Position numbers and translations under genes: made by a program. The notes beneath the pieces are model-generated. The model saw nothing but the letters and a program-made list of their open reading frames with translations, had not been told where the DNA came from and did not search any database. From Pseudomonas lundensis (lineage in GTDB: Bacteria; Pseudomonadota; Gammaproteobacteria; Pseudomonadales; Pseudomonadaceae): a stretch of DNA of 64,000 nucleotides. Position 1 is the first letter of the stretch, and the number at the start of each line of letters is the position of its first letter. The stretch spans positions 1-64,000 of the forward strand of contig NZ_JYKY01000022.1 of assembly GCF_001042985.1 (NCBI RefSeq), read 5' to 3'. Positions 27,045 to 35,476 of the stretch are shown here, piece by piece.

Positions 27045-27658
27045 GCCGGGTCTGCCTCGTTCTGGTGCTGATTGCCCATCATGTGCCCGAGCTTGTTGGC
27101 TTTGGTCGCCAGGTACAGTTTGTTGTGCGGGTTTTGCCCGGTGTGCAAAGGCACGCGCTCGGCCACGGTAATGCCCATGTCGGTCAAGGCTTTGACCTTG
27201 CGCGGGTTGTTGGTCATCAGGCGCAGCGACGTCACGCCCAAGTGTTCCAGCATCGGCAGGCAGATGGCGTAGTCACGCTGGTCAGCGGCAAAGCCCAGAC
27301 GTTCGTTGGCTTCTACGGTATCGGCACCACCGTCTTGCAATTGGTAGGCACGCACCTTGTTCAGCAGGCCAATCCCACGGCCCTCCTGACGCAAGTACAG
27401 CAACACGCCACGGCCTTCACGGGCGATGGCCTGCAAGGCGGCTTCGAGTTGAGAGCCGCAATCGCAGCGCTGGCTGAACAGGGCATCGCCGGTCAAGCAC
27501 TCGGAATGCACGCGGCCCAGAACCGGCGCACCGTCCGCCACGTCGCCCAGACTGAGCACAACGTGTTCACGACCCGTGGCCTTCTCAAGGAAGCCATGCA
27601 TGGTGAATTCGGCAAAGGGGGTAGGGAGTTTGCAAGCGGCAACAAAAGCGACGGGCAC
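27041..27658 (-). CDS. ribA: GTP cyclohydrolase II
   Basis: This 205-residue enzyme performs the first committed step of riboflavin synthesis, GTP to 2,5-diamino-6-ribosylamino-pyrimidinone phosphate plus formate. The zinc ligands are in CLTGDALFSQRCDCGSQ and the catalytic segment is RQEGRGIGL. The start is GTG at 27658, with AGGAG six bases upstream, which gives the normal family length. The frame extends to 27706 without such a site. A TACAAT-like -10 lies at 27705-27710 on the minus strand. It is the fully equipped GTP cyclohydrolase II of the window, unlike the C-terminal domain of RibBA. Confidence 0.95.
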   Translation of the reverse strand: MPVAFVAACKLPTPFAEFTMHGFLEKATGREHVVLSLGDVADGAPVLGRVHSECLTGDALFSQRCDCGSQLEAALQAIAREGRGVLLYLRQEGRGIGLLNKVRAYQLQDGGADTVEANERLGFAADQRDYAICLPMLEHLGVTSLRLMTNNPRKVKALTDMGITVAERVPLHTGQNPHNKLYLATKANKLGHMMGNQHQNEADPA

Positions 27659-27811
27659 CGTGTGCTCCTGATCAATTTGAGGACTGGAAATTCGCAGAGG
27701 CGGCATTGTAACAGGACGTTCCTACAGACGCTTAGGCTGAATTATCGAGGATAAATATCTAAAAGTTTGATGGGACACGCGGCATGGCGGCGGCAGTGAC
27801 AGACGCTCGCC

Positions 27812-28765
27812 TTAAAAATGCTGATAGCCACGGGTTGCCGGGGTGATGTCCTGCCCGTGCGCATCCAGCACGCCAACGCCCTGCCCTTCAACCACTCGGC
27901 CGATCACATGAACCGGCCAGCCATCGGCCAGCAATGTGGGCAATTCAACAGCCGGTAGCGTAAACGCCAGCACATAGTCATCGCCGCCGCTTAACGCCGC
28001 TTGCTGTGCGGCCGCGTCGCCCAGAAACTCCTGCAGCGCCAGCGAGATGGGCAAGCGGTCGTGCTCAATCAGCAGCCGGACGCGCGACGCCTGCGCAATG
28101 TGCCCGCAGTCAGCCAGCAAACCGTCCGAGATATCCAGCGTCGAGGTCGCCTTGCCACGCAGCGCCTGGCCCAACGCCAGTTGCGGCTGCGGTGACCAGT
28201 AATGCGCCAGCAGCGGCTCGGCGATAAAGGATTCGGCGCTGCGCTGGCCCAGCACCAGAGGCAAGGCCCCGGCGGCATTGCCCAGCTCACCGCCCACGCA
28301 CAGCAGATCGCCCGGCCGGGCGCCGCTGCGGGTCAGGGCCTGGCCCGCCGGGACGCGACCGAACACGGTCAACGTCAGGCACAACGGGCCACGGGTGGTG
28401 TCGCCACCGATCAGGCGCACGTTGCAGCGTTGCGCCATCTGGTTCAAACCCCGGGCAAACGCGTGCAGCCAATCGGCGGCAACCGTCGGCAGGGTCAGGG
28501 CAAGGGTAAACGCGAGGGGAGTTGCGCCCATGGCCGCCAGATCACTGGCCGCCACCGCCAGCGAACGCTGACCGAGCAAAAAGGGGTCGCAAGGATCTGC
28601 GAAGTGCACGCCAGCCACCAGCGTGTCAGTGGAGATTGCCAGCTGTTCCCCGAAGGGAACCTCCAGCAGGGCGCAGTCGTCGCCAATGCCCAACGCAACG
28701 CCCTCGCCGCCCTGCGCACAAGGCGCGGCAGCGAAAACGGTGCGGATCAGCTCGAACTCGCCCAT
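27812..28765 (-). CDS. thiL: Thiamine-monophosphate kinase
   Basis: This is a 317-residue PurM/ThiL-family kinase. It converts thiamine monophosphate to the cofactor thiamine pyrophosphate using ATP. The N-terminal GIGDDCALLE, STDTLVAGVHF and AASDLAAMGA segments, which hold the metal and nucleotide ligands, are intact, and LIGGDTTRGP is present. It follows nusB by 15 bases as the last gene of the nrdR-rib-nusB group. In many pseudomonads pgpA follows thiL, but here the next minus-strand gene is ribA and no pgpA is present. Confidence 0.95.
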   Translation of the reverse strand: MGEFELIRTVFAAAPCAQGGEGVALGIGDDCALLEVPFGEQLAISTDTLVAGVHFADPCDPFLLGQRSLAVAASDLAAMGATPLAFTLALTLPTVAADWLHAFARGLNQMAQRCNVRLIGGDTTRGPLCLTLTVFGRVPAGQALTRSGARPGDLLCVGGELGNAAGALPLVLGQRSAESFIAEPLLAHYWSPQPQLALGQALRGKATSTLDISDGLLADCGHIAQASRVRLLIEHDRLPISLALQEFLGDAAAQQAALSGGDDYVLAFTLPAVELPTLLADGWPVHVIGRVVEGQGVGVLDAHGQDITPATRGYQHF

Positions 28766-28780
28766 GGCCGACAGCGCTGT

Positions 28781-29281
28781 TTAGCGCTTGAACGCCTTGA
28801 CTTCAGCTTCACGCAGGCGCGGTGCCAATTTGTCCAGTACGCCGTTGACGAACTTGTGCCCGTCAGTGGAACCGTACACTTTGGCCAGCTCGATGCCTTC
28901 GTTGATGACCACACGGTAAGGCACGTCCACACGCTTGATCAGCTCCCAGGTGGACAGGCGCAGGACGGCCAGTTCAACCGGGTCCAGCTCTTCGATGGTG
29001 ATGTCCAGGCACGGGGCCAGGGCAGCATCGATATCGGCTTTGTGCGCAGGCACGCCGTGCAGGATTTCGCGGAAATAGGCGGCATCCACGTCGGTGAAGT
29101 CGTTATCAACGCGAAACTGCGCTTCGATCTCGTTCAGCGAATGCTTGGCCATGTGCCACTGGTACAGCGCTTGGGTCGCGAGCTGACGTGCTTCACGACG
29201 TTTAGCGCTTTTGGAGGGCTTGCCAGCGTCCGCAGGTTTTGGATCGCGCGGGTTGAAACGATCGCTTTCGTCGGAAATCAC
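28781..29281 (-). CDS. nusB: Transcription antitermination factor NusB
   Basis: This is a 166-residue helical protein with the family core ARQLATQALYQW and the C-terminal INEGIELAKVYGSTDGHKFVNG segment. NusB with NusE (S10) binds boxA RNA and promotes antitermination of rRNA operons. Its start overlaps the ribH stop by four bases, the widespread ribH-nusB pairing. The N-terminal 25 residues (SDRFNPRDPKPADAGKPSKS) are a polar extension typical of Pseudomonas NusB. Confidence 0.95.
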   Translation of the reverse strand: MISDESDRFNPRDPKPADAGKPSKSAKRREARQLATQALYQWHMAKHSLNEIEAQFRVDNDFTDVDAAYFREILHGVPAHKADIDAALAPCLDITIEELDPVELAVLRLSTWELIKRVDVPYRVVINEGIELAKVYGSTDGHKFVNGVLDKLAPRLREAEVKAFKR

Positions 29282-29754
29282 TTGGCCTCCAACTGCGCCA
29301 ACAGGCTGACCATTTCGAGGGCGGACAAGGCGGCTTCAGCGCCTTTGTTACCGGCTTTGGTGCCGGAACGCTCGATGGCTTGTTCGATGGAGTCAACGGT
29401 CAGCACGCCGAATGCAACCGGTACGCCGAACTGCATGGACACCTGAGCCAAACCTTTGGTGCACTCGCCGGCCACGTATTCGAAGTGCGGAGTACCGCCA
29501 CGAATCACAGCGCCAAGGGCGACAATGGCGGCGAACTCATTGCGCTGGGCAACTTTTTGCGCAACCAGCGGGATCTCAAACGCGCCAGGCGCACGAATGA
29601 TGGTGATGTCGTTTTCGTTCACACCGTGGCGAACCAGGGCATCAACGGCACCACTCACCAGGCTTTCGACGACGAAGCTGTTGAAACGGCCAACCACGAG
29701 TGCGTAGCGGCCTTTGGGGGCAATGAAGGTACCTTCGATGGTCTTCAGGGTCAT
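29278..29754 (-). CDS. ribH: 6,7-dimethyl-8-ribityllumazine synthase
   Basis: This 158-residue lumazine synthase condenses the RibD-derived ribitylamino-uracil with the RibB-derived butanone phosphate. Active-site segments are VVGRFNSFV, PGAFEIPLVAQK, ALGAVIRGGTPHFEYV (with the catalytic His) and GVPVAFGVLT. It is expected to assemble as pentamers or icosahedra. It precedes nusB with a four-base overlap and follows ribBA after a 92-base gap that contains a hairpin. Confidence 0.96.
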   Translation of the reverse strand: MTLKTIEGTFIAPKGRYALVVGRFNSFVVESLVSGAVDALVRHGVNENDITIIRAPGAFEIPLVAQKVAQRNEFAAIVALGAVIRGGTPHFEYVAGECTKGLAQVSMQFGVPVAFGVLTVDSIEQAIERSGTKAGNKGAEAALSALEMVSLLAQLEAK

Positions 29755-29779
29755 TCGGTATGTCTCGTATTAAAGAGCC

Positions 29780-29801
29780 AGAACGCACTCGCGTGCGTTC
29801 T
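29780..29801 (-). terminator. Hairpin between ribBA and ribH (attenuator or weak terminator)
   Basis: AGAACGCAC at 29780-29788 is exactly complementary to GTGCGTTCT at 29793-29801, with a four-base loop. On the minus strand it is followed by GGCTCTTTAA, not a clean U-tract. An overlapping outer pair ATTAAAG/CTTTAAT (29769-29775 and 29800-29806) could form an alternative structure. Location inside the rib operon suggests partial termination or RNA processing. Confidence 0.45.
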
Positions 29802-29846
29802 TTAATGAGTTTGGGCCACGAATTTCAGGCGGGAAACACCCGGTCT

Positions 29847-30938
29847 TTATTCGGAGGGCACGTATTCTACAACTTCCAGATCGAAACCGGATATGGCGTT
29901 GAACTTCATCGGTGAACTCATCAGGCGCATTTTGCGCACACCGAGGTCACGCAGGATCTGCGAACCGGCCCCCACAATGCTGTAGGTCGTCGGTTTTTTG
30001 GCCGGCAAAGCGTCGGCTGTTTCGCGGATGTGCGCCAGCAACACGTCGCCATCCAGCGGGTGCCCCAACAACAGCACCACACCGCTGCCAGCCTCTGCGA
30101 CGGCGCTCATGGCGGCACGCAGGCTCCAGCGGCCGGGCTGTTTGACCATCAGCAGGTCACGCAGCGGGTCCATGTTATGCACCCGCACCAGCGTCGGTTC
30201 ATCTGCGCAGATCTTGCCCAGGGTCAGTGCCATGTGCACGTCGCCTTCGACTGAATCACGATAGGTCACCAGGTTGAATTGGCCCAGTTCGCTGTCCAGC
30301 GGCTGCTCGGCTATCCGCTGAACGGTACGTTCGTGGATCATCCGGTAGTGGATCAGGTCGGCGATGGTGCCGATTTTGATGTTGTGTTCAGCCGCGAATT
30401 TTTCCAGCTCGGCGCGACGCGACATGGTGCCATCGTCGTTCATCACTTCGCAGATCACGCCGCTTGGCTCAAAACCGGCCATGCGCGCCAGGTCACAGGC
30501 CGCTTCGGTGTGACCGGCACGGGCCAGCGTGCCGCCAGCCTGTGCCATCAGCGGGAAGATATGCCCCGGGCTGACGATGTCTTCAGCCTTGGCGTCCTTG
30601 GCGGCAGCAGCTTGCACGGTGCGGGCGCGATCAGCGGCGGAGATGCCGGTGGTGACGCCGGTGGCGGCTTCGATGGAAACGGTGAACTTGGTGCCGAACC
30701 CGGAGCCGTTGCGCGGTGCCATCAACGGCAGCTTGAGCAGCTCGCAACGCTCGCGGGTCATCGGCATGCAAATCAGGCCACGGGCGAAACGCGCCATGAA
30801 GTTGATGTGCTCGGCCTTGCAGCACTCGGCGGCCATGATCAGGTCGCCTTCGTTCTCGCGGTCTTCGTCATCCATGAGGATGACCATCTTGCCTTGGCGG
30901 ATGTCTTCAACCAGTTCTTCGATGCTGTTGAGCGCCAC
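29847..30938 (-). CDS. ribBA: 3,4-dihydroxy-2-butanone-4-phosphate synthase with degenerate GTP cyclohydrolase II domain
   Basis: This is a 363-residue two-domain protein. The N-terminal RibB domain (about 1-200) is intact, with DDEDRENEGDL and the AGHTEAACDLARMAG motif. The C-terminal RibA-like domain lacks the Cys-rich zinc site seen in the stand-alone RibA of this window: the corresponding stretch reads DEPTLVRVHNMDPLRDLL and has no cysteine. It should therefore make only the butanone phosphate, with RibA supplying the other branch. The start is GTG at 30938, after a GGGGG-containing site. Longer frames would enter ribE. Confidence 0.92.
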   Translation of the reverse strand: MALNSIEELVEDIRQGKMVILMDDEDRENEGDLIMAAECCKAEHINFMARFARGLICMPMTRERCELLKLPLMAPRNGSGFGTKFTVSIEAATGVTTGISAADRARTVQAAAAKDAKAEDIVSPGHIFPLMAQAGGTLARAGHTEAACDLARMAGFEPSGVICEVMNDDGTMSRRAELEKFAAEHNIKIGTIADLIHYRMIHERTVQRIAEQPLDSELGQFNLVTYRDSVEGDVHMALTLGKICADEPTLVRVHNMDPLRDLLMVKQPGRWSLRAAMSAVAEAGSGVVLLLGHPLDGDVLLAHIRETADALPAKKPTTYSIVGAGSQILRDLGVRKMRLMSSPMKFNAISGFDLEVVEYVPSE

Positions 30939-30954
30939 GCGGCACCCCCTTAAG

Positions 30955-31620
30955 TCAGGATTTGAGGTAGCCGTTGGCGGCCAGAAAACTTTCGCTGATG
31001 GTGCTGCCCTTGGTCGGCTCGGCGGCCTTGTCGCCCAGCAGCAAGCGCTCCAGATAACGCGCCAGCAGATCGACCTCAAGGTTCACCCGGCGGCCCGGAC
31101 GGTAGTCGTCCATGATGGTTTCGCTCAGGGTGTGCGGGATGATGGTCAACGAGAATTCGGCGCCATTGACCGCGTTCACGGTCAGGCTGGTGCCGTCGAC
31201 CGTGATCGAGCCTTTATGGGCGATGTACTTGGCCAGCTCTTTCGGCGCGCGTATCCGGAATTCGATGGCGCGGGCGTTCTCTTCGCGGGAGATCACCTCC
31301 CCGACGCCGTCCACGTGACCGCTCACCAGATGACCGCCCAGACGCGTGGTCGGCGTCAGGGCTTTTTCGAGGTTGACCCGGCTGCCCGATTTCAAGTCAT
31401 TGAAAGCCGTGCAGTCCAGCGTCTCGCGACTGACGTCGGCCATAAAGCCGTTGCCCGGCAGCTCAACGGCTGTCAGGCAAACGCCGTTGATGGCAATGCT
31501 GTCGCCGAGTTTAACGTCGCTCAGGTCGAGCTTGCCGGTCTCTACATAAACCCGTACATCGCCACCTTTTGGGGTCAGTGCACGGATGTTGCCGATGGAT
31601 TCGATGATGCCGGTAAACAT
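30955..31620 (-). CDS. ribE: Riboflavin synthase alpha chain
   Basis: This is a 221-residue enzyme with two tandem lumazine-binding barrels. It starts MFTGIIESIG, the invariant N-terminus, and has GHLVSGHVDGVG marking the second repeat. It dismutates two lumazines to riboflavin and ribitylamino-uracil. AAGGGG lies upstream of the ATG at 31620. The gap to ribBA is 16 bases, so the two are probably co-translated. Confidence 0.96.
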   Translation of the reverse strand: MFTGIIESIGNIRALTPKGGDVRVYVETGKLDLSDVKLGDSIAINGVCLTAVELPGNGFMADVSRETLDCTAFNDLKSGSRVNLEKALTPTTRLGGHLVSGHVDGVGEVISREENARAIEFRIRAPKELAKYIAHKGSITVDGTSLTVNAVNGAEFSLTIIPHTLSETIMDDYRPGRRVNLEVDLLARYLERLLLGDKAAEPTKGSTISESFLAANGYLKS

Positions 31621-31666
31621 GGCGTTCCCCTTGAGAACCAAGCCTGCGTAAAACGGAGGCTGAGAA

Positions 31667-32794
31667 TTATACGCTGGCTGATGGCACAGGTATGGCAGTG
31701 ACTCGCCAGTCATCCCCAACTGCGCGCATATCAATGATCTTGAGCTCGGTTGCCTCGCTCATGCGGGTCAAGGGCAATTCCAGCAAGGGACGTGCCGTTG
31801 AACCCAAAAACTTGGCCGCGATGAAAATCTGATATTCGTCCACCAGCCCTTGCTCGGCAAATGCGCCCGCCAGACGTGGACCGGCTTCAACCAATACCTC
31901 GTTGACGCCCCGCGCCGCCAGCGCCACCAGCAATTGACGCAGATCGACCTGACCGTTCTCGCCAGGGATCACCAGGCACTCCGGCCCCGTGCGGTATTGC
32001 TCGGCAGGCGGTACGCAGGTGGCGACAAGCGCCGGGCCAGCCTTGAAAAACGGCGCATCGAGCGGCACGCGCAGGCGGCCATCGATCAACACGCGCAGCG
32101 GCGGGCGGCTCATGACCAGCGCGGTCTGCTCGGCATCCAGCCCCAGCTCGTCGGCACGTACGGTCAGGCGCGCACCGTCGGCCAGCACGGTGTCGGCGCC
32201 CGTGATCACGACGCTGGCCTCGGCGCGTAGACGCTGCACGGCCGAACGCGCGGCAGGGCCGGTGATCCATTGGCTCTCGCCACTGGCCATCGCCGTGCGC
32301 CCGTCCAGGCTCATTGCCAATTTGACCCGCACAAACGGCAAGCCGTGTTCCATGCGTTTGAGAAACCCCTGGTTCAGGGCCCGGGCCTGGGTTTCAAGCA
32401 CGCCGCAGCGCACGTCGATCCCGGCATCCGTCAAACGCTTGAGGCCACGCCCGGCGACTTCCGGGTTAGGGTCTTGCATGGCGGCCACCACACGGGCGAC
32501 CCCGGCGGTGACCAGCCCTTCGGCGCACGGCGGGGTGCGGCCATGGTGGCTGCACGGCTCAAGGGTGACATAGGCGGTCGCCCCGCGAGCCAGCTCGCCA
32601 GCGGCACGCAATGCGTGAACCTCGGCATGGGGTTCACCGGCCCGCACATGCCAGCCCTCACCCACGACCTGACCGTCACGCACAATCACGCAGCCGACAC
32701 GCGGGTTGGGATGGGTGGTGTACAGGCCCTTTCGGGCCAGTTCGATGGCACGCGCCATGTAATGGGCGTCCAGTACGGATTGCTCAGTGGACAC
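31667..32794 (-). CDS. ribD: Bifunctional riboflavin deaminase/reductase RibD
   Basis: This is a 375-residue fusion. The N-terminal cytidine-deaminase-like domain has zinc ligands in HAEVHAL and LEPCSHHGRTPPC. The C-terminal dihydrofolate-reductase-like domain (from about 150, FVRVKLAMSLDGR) reduces the ribosyl side chain. Start choice: GTG at 32794 is preceded by GGAG with a five-base spacing. A GTG at 32800 overlaps the nrdR stop (GTGA) but has its ribosome site flush against it. Either changes only two residues. Confidence 0.93.
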   Translation of the reverse strand: MSTEQSVLDAHYMARAIELARKGLYTTHPNPRVGCVIVRDGQVVGEGWHVRAGEPHAEVHALRAAGELARGATAYVTLEPCSHHGRTPPCAEGLVTAGVARVVAAMQDPNPEVAGRGLKRLTDAGIDVRCGVLETQARALNQGFLKRMEHGLPFVRVKLAMSLDGRTAMASGESQWITGPAARSAVQRLRAEASVVITGADTVLADGARLTVRADELGLDAEQTALVMSRPPLRVLIDGRLRVPLDAPFFKAGPALVATCVPPAEQYRTGPECLVIPGENGQVDLRQLLVALAARGVNEVLVEAGPRLAGAFAEQGLVDEYQIFIAAKFLGSTARPLLELPLTRMSEATELKIIDMRAVGDDWRVTAIPVPSASV

Positions 32795-32796
32795 AA

Positions 32797-33261
32797 TCAC
32801 TCCTTTGAAGGCTCACGGGCAAGGCGGTCGATCTCTTCGCGGAACTCGTTGAGGTCCTGGAAGCGTCGATACACAGAAGCAAAACGGATGTAGGCCACTT
32901 CGTCGAGTTTTTGCAGCTCGGTCATGACCAGCTCACCGACCACCAGCGATTTGACTTCGCGTTCGCCGGTGGCGCGCAGCCTGCTTTTGATATGCGCCAG
33001 CGCCGCTTCAAGACGCTCGACACTGACCGGGCGTTTTTCCAGCGCACGCTGCATACCGGCGCGCAGTTTTTCTTCGTCGAACGGCTGACGGCTGCCGTCC
33101 TGCTTGATGAGGCGAGGTAAGACCAACTCAGCTGTTTCAAAGGTGGTGAAGCGTTCACCACAGGCCAGGCATTCGCGCCGGCGACGCACCTGATCGCCCT
33201 CGGCGACCAGACGCGAGTCGATGACTTTAGTGTCGTTGGCACCGCAGAAGGGACAGTGCAT
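32797..33261 (-). CDS. nrdR: Transcriptional repressor NrdR
   Basis: This 154-residue regulator represses ribonucleotide reductase genes when dATP is high. The zinc ribbon (MHCPFCGAND to CLACGERFTT) is complete, followed by an ATP-cone domain (VLPRLIKQDGSRQPFDEEKL). ATG at 33261 gives the standard length. An upstream in-frame start at 33324 adds a non-conserved stretch. It is the first gene of the nrdR-ribD-ribE-ribBA-ribH-nusB-thiL group. Confidence 0.95.
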   Translation of the reverse strand: MHCPFCGANDTKVIDSRLVAEGDQVRRRRECLACGERFTTFETAELVLPRLIKQDGSRQPFDEEKLRAGMQRALEKRPVSVERLEAALAHIKSRLRATGEREVKSLVVGELVMTELQKLDEVAYIRFASVYRRFQDLNEFREEIDRLAREPSKE

Positions 33262-33401
33262 GGTGGCAGGCAACAAAAAATGGGGAGCGCCATGGTAGCG
33301 CATCCCACTGGCAAGACAAGCCATAGGCTTTACGGTATACAGTCCGCCTACTACGTTTTACACAATCCGATACGTCGACTGACCTGCCGCTGGAGCCCTC
33401 T

Positions 33402-33851
33402 ATGTCGCTACGAACGCTTGTTTTGCTGTGCCTCGCCAGTGTGCTGGTCGCCTGTAGCAGCGAGCCGCCCAAGTCGGCGCAACCTCAAGTGCTGACCCAG
33501 CCTAAAACCGATGCGCCTGCCGATTTGGGGCCCTTGCCTGCCTATCAACGTGAACTGAGCGGCGTATTGACGGGCGCACCCGCAGGCGCCGAAGTTGAAT
33601 TGGCGATGTTGATCGTGGATGAACGCGGTCGCCCTCAAGGGCTGATGGCCAGCAGCAAGATTGTCGGCAACAACCAGCCACTGCCATTCAAGCTGCGCTT
33701 TAACCCGCAGGCGTTTCCAGCCGGTGCACGGGTCGAACTGCGCGGGCGCGCCAGCCAGTCCGGGCAATTGATCCTGCACTTGCCGTCGCGCATCATCCAG
33801 CAGCCGACCACGCAAGCCTTGGGCTCCCTGGCCTTTGTCAAAGCACCATGA
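33402..33851 (+). CDS. YbaY-like lipoprotein
   Basis: This 149-residue protein has a lipoprotein signal peptide (LVLLCLASVLVACSS, lipidated Cys18). Its single beta-rich domain resembles the YbaY/YscW pilotin family: ELSGVLTGAPAGAEVEL at the start, PFKLRFNPQAF in the middle and LGSLAFVKAP at the end. In that family such proteins are outer-membrane-associated, and YscW assists secretin targeting. The specific role here is unknown. It overlaps the methyltransferase start by four bases. Confidence 0.75.
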   Translation: MSLRTLVLLCLASVLVACSSEPPKSAQPQVLTQPKTDAPADLGPLPAYQRELSGVLTGAPAGAEVELAMLIVDERGRPQGLMASSKIVGNNQPLPFKLRFNPQAFPAGARVELRGRASQSGQLILHLPSRIIQQPTTQALGSLAFVKAP

Positions 33852-34501
33852 ACCCGCCGTTCGCCCTGCAACAGTCGCTGAGTGAACTGCTGGGGGATGC
33901 GCAACTGGTGGTCACCGACCTGCCCGACACGTCGCTCAAGCTGTGGCTGATCGACGCGCAGAACATGGACCGCGCCTTCACCCCGGACGAGACCCGGCGC
34001 ATTTTGCATGAGCCGCCGTACTGGGCGTTTTGCTGGGCCAGCGGTTTGGCCCTGGCGCGCTACCTGGCCGAGCAGCCACATTGGGTCCAAGGCAAGCGCG
34101 TGCTGGACTTCGGTGCTGGCTCAGGCGTGGCCGCGATTGCAGCAGCCAAGGCTGGCGCGCTGGAAGTGCTGGCGTGCGATCTCGACCCGCTGGCGCTGGC
34201 AGCCTGCCAGGCCAATGCGGCGCTCAATCACGTGCAGTTGGGCTACTCCGACGATTTCTTCGCCGAGGCAGATCGCTTTGATCTGATCCTGGTCGCTGAT
34301 GTGCTGTACGACCGCGAAAACCTGCCCCTGCTTGACCAGTTCCTGACCCGCGGGCAGCAAACGCTGGTGGCCGATTCGCGGGTGCGCGACTTCAGGCATC
34401 CGCTGTACCGCCAGTTGGAAAGCCTCAAGGCGCTCACCTTGCCGGATCTGGCCGAGCCCCATGAGTTCCGTCACGTGAGCCTGTATCACGCGCAGCGCTG
34501 A
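33848..34501 (+). CDS. Class I SAM-dependent methyltransferase
   Basis: This is a 217-residue Rossmann-fold methyltransferase. The SAM-binding motif VLDFGAGSGVAAIAAAKAGA is intact, followed by ACDLDPLALAACQANAALN and the post-II segment DLILVADVLYDRENLP. Those features match the protein lysine methyltransferase group (ETFB-KMT/METTL20-like, related to PrmA), so a protein substrate is plausible but not shown. It is translationally coupled to the upstream lipoprotein gene. Confidence 0.8.
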   Translation: MNPPFALQQSLSELLGDAQLVVTDLPDTSLKLWLIDAQNMDRAFTPDETRRILHEPPYWAFCWASGLALARYLAEQPHWVQGKRVLDFGAGSGVAAIAAAKAGALEVLACDLDPLALAACQANAALNHVQLGYSDDFFAEADRFDLILVADVLYDRENLPLLDQFLTRGQQTLVADSRVRDFRHPLYRQLESLKALTLPDLAEPHEFRHVSLYHAQR

Positions 34502-34568
34502 CACGCGACTTTCAGCGTGCCCGCGCAGCCTTTATAGTTGCCTTCATTTACCTGTTTCGAGACCCACA

Positions 34569-35444
34569 ATGACTCAACCTACGACTGCATATAGCTTTGA
34601 CGTGACGTCGGCAGACTTCGACAAACAGGTTGTTGAAGCCTCTTTTGAACAACCCGTCCTGGTGGATTTCTGGGCAGAGTGGTGCGCCCCGTGCAAGGTG
34701 ATGCTGCCGATTCTGGAGCAGATTGCCGAGGACTATCAGGGCGAGCTGCTGCTGGCCAAGGTCAACTGCGATGTGGAACAGGACATCGTGGGCCGCATCG
34801 GCATCCGCACCCTGCCGACGGTGGTGTTGTTCAAGGACGGCAAGGTGGTTGATGGCTTTCAGGAGGCGCAACCCGAATCCGCGATTCGCGCCATGCTTGA
34901 GCCTCATGTCGAAATGCCCGCTCCGCCAGCTGAAGACCCGATGGTGCAAGCGCAGGCCCTGTTTGCCGAAAGCCGCTTTGCCGACGCAGAAGCGTTGCTC
35001 AAGCAGGTACTGACCGAAGACAACACTAATGCCAGGGCATTGATTCTGTATGGCCGTTGCCTGGCAAAGCGAGGTGAGCTGACTGAGGCGCAGGCCGTGC
35101 TGGACGCGGTCAAGAGCGACGAACATAAAGCCGAGCTGGCGGGCGCCAAGGCGCAGTTGACCTTCTTGAGCCAGGCCAAAGATCTGCCGGATGTGGCAGA
35201 CCTCAAAACCCGTGTGGCGCAGAACCCGCAGGACGACGAAGCTGCCTACCACCTGGCCGTGCAGCAGTTGGCGCGCCAGCAATACGAAGGCGCACTGGAA
35301 GGTTTGCTGAAACTGTTTATCCGCAACCGCAGCTACAACGAAGGCATCACCCACAAAACCCTGCTGCAAGTGTTTGACCTGCTGGGCAACGATCACCCGC
35401 TGGTCACCACCTATCGCCGCAAACTGTTTGCCGCGCTGTACTGA
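34569..35444 (+). CDS. Thioredoxin-TPR protein (CnoX/YbbN-like) with active WCAPC site
   Basis: This 291-residue protein has an N-terminal thioredoxin domain (about 10-112) and a helical TPR-like C-terminal half. E. coli YbbN/CnoX, a holdase that passes clients to GroEL, is similar in layout but has an SQHC sequence. Here the full redox motif WCAPC is at 38-42, so it may also reduce disulfides. It has its own 67-base upstream gap. CnoX-type function is inferred from architecture. Confidence 0.85.
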   Translation: MTQPTTAYSFDVTSADFDKQVVEASFEQPVLVDFWAEWCAPCKVMLPILEQIAEDYQGELLLAKVNCDVEQDIVGRIGIRTLPTVVLFKDGKVVDGFQEAQPESAIRAMLEPHVEMPAPPAEDPMVQAQALFAESRFADAEALLKQVLTEDNTNARALILYGRCLAKRGELTEAQAVLDAVKSDEHKAELAGAKAQLTFLSQAKDLPDVADLKTRVAQNPQDDEAAYHLAVQQLARQQYEGALEGLLKLFIRNRSYNEGITHKTLLQVFDLLGNDHPLVTTYRRKLFAALY

Positions 35445-35476
35445 CCTCGCTGCGGCGACAACGCGCCCTCACCGGT

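Noticed and set aside
28202..29446. 414-codon open frame antisense to thiL/nusB/ribH
   Set aside because: It crosses three conserved genes in antisense without start context or domain evidence.
29755..29846. FMN riboswitch in the rib operon
   Set aside because: The gap is too short and no conserved RFN segments are visible. Only a plain hairpin is present.
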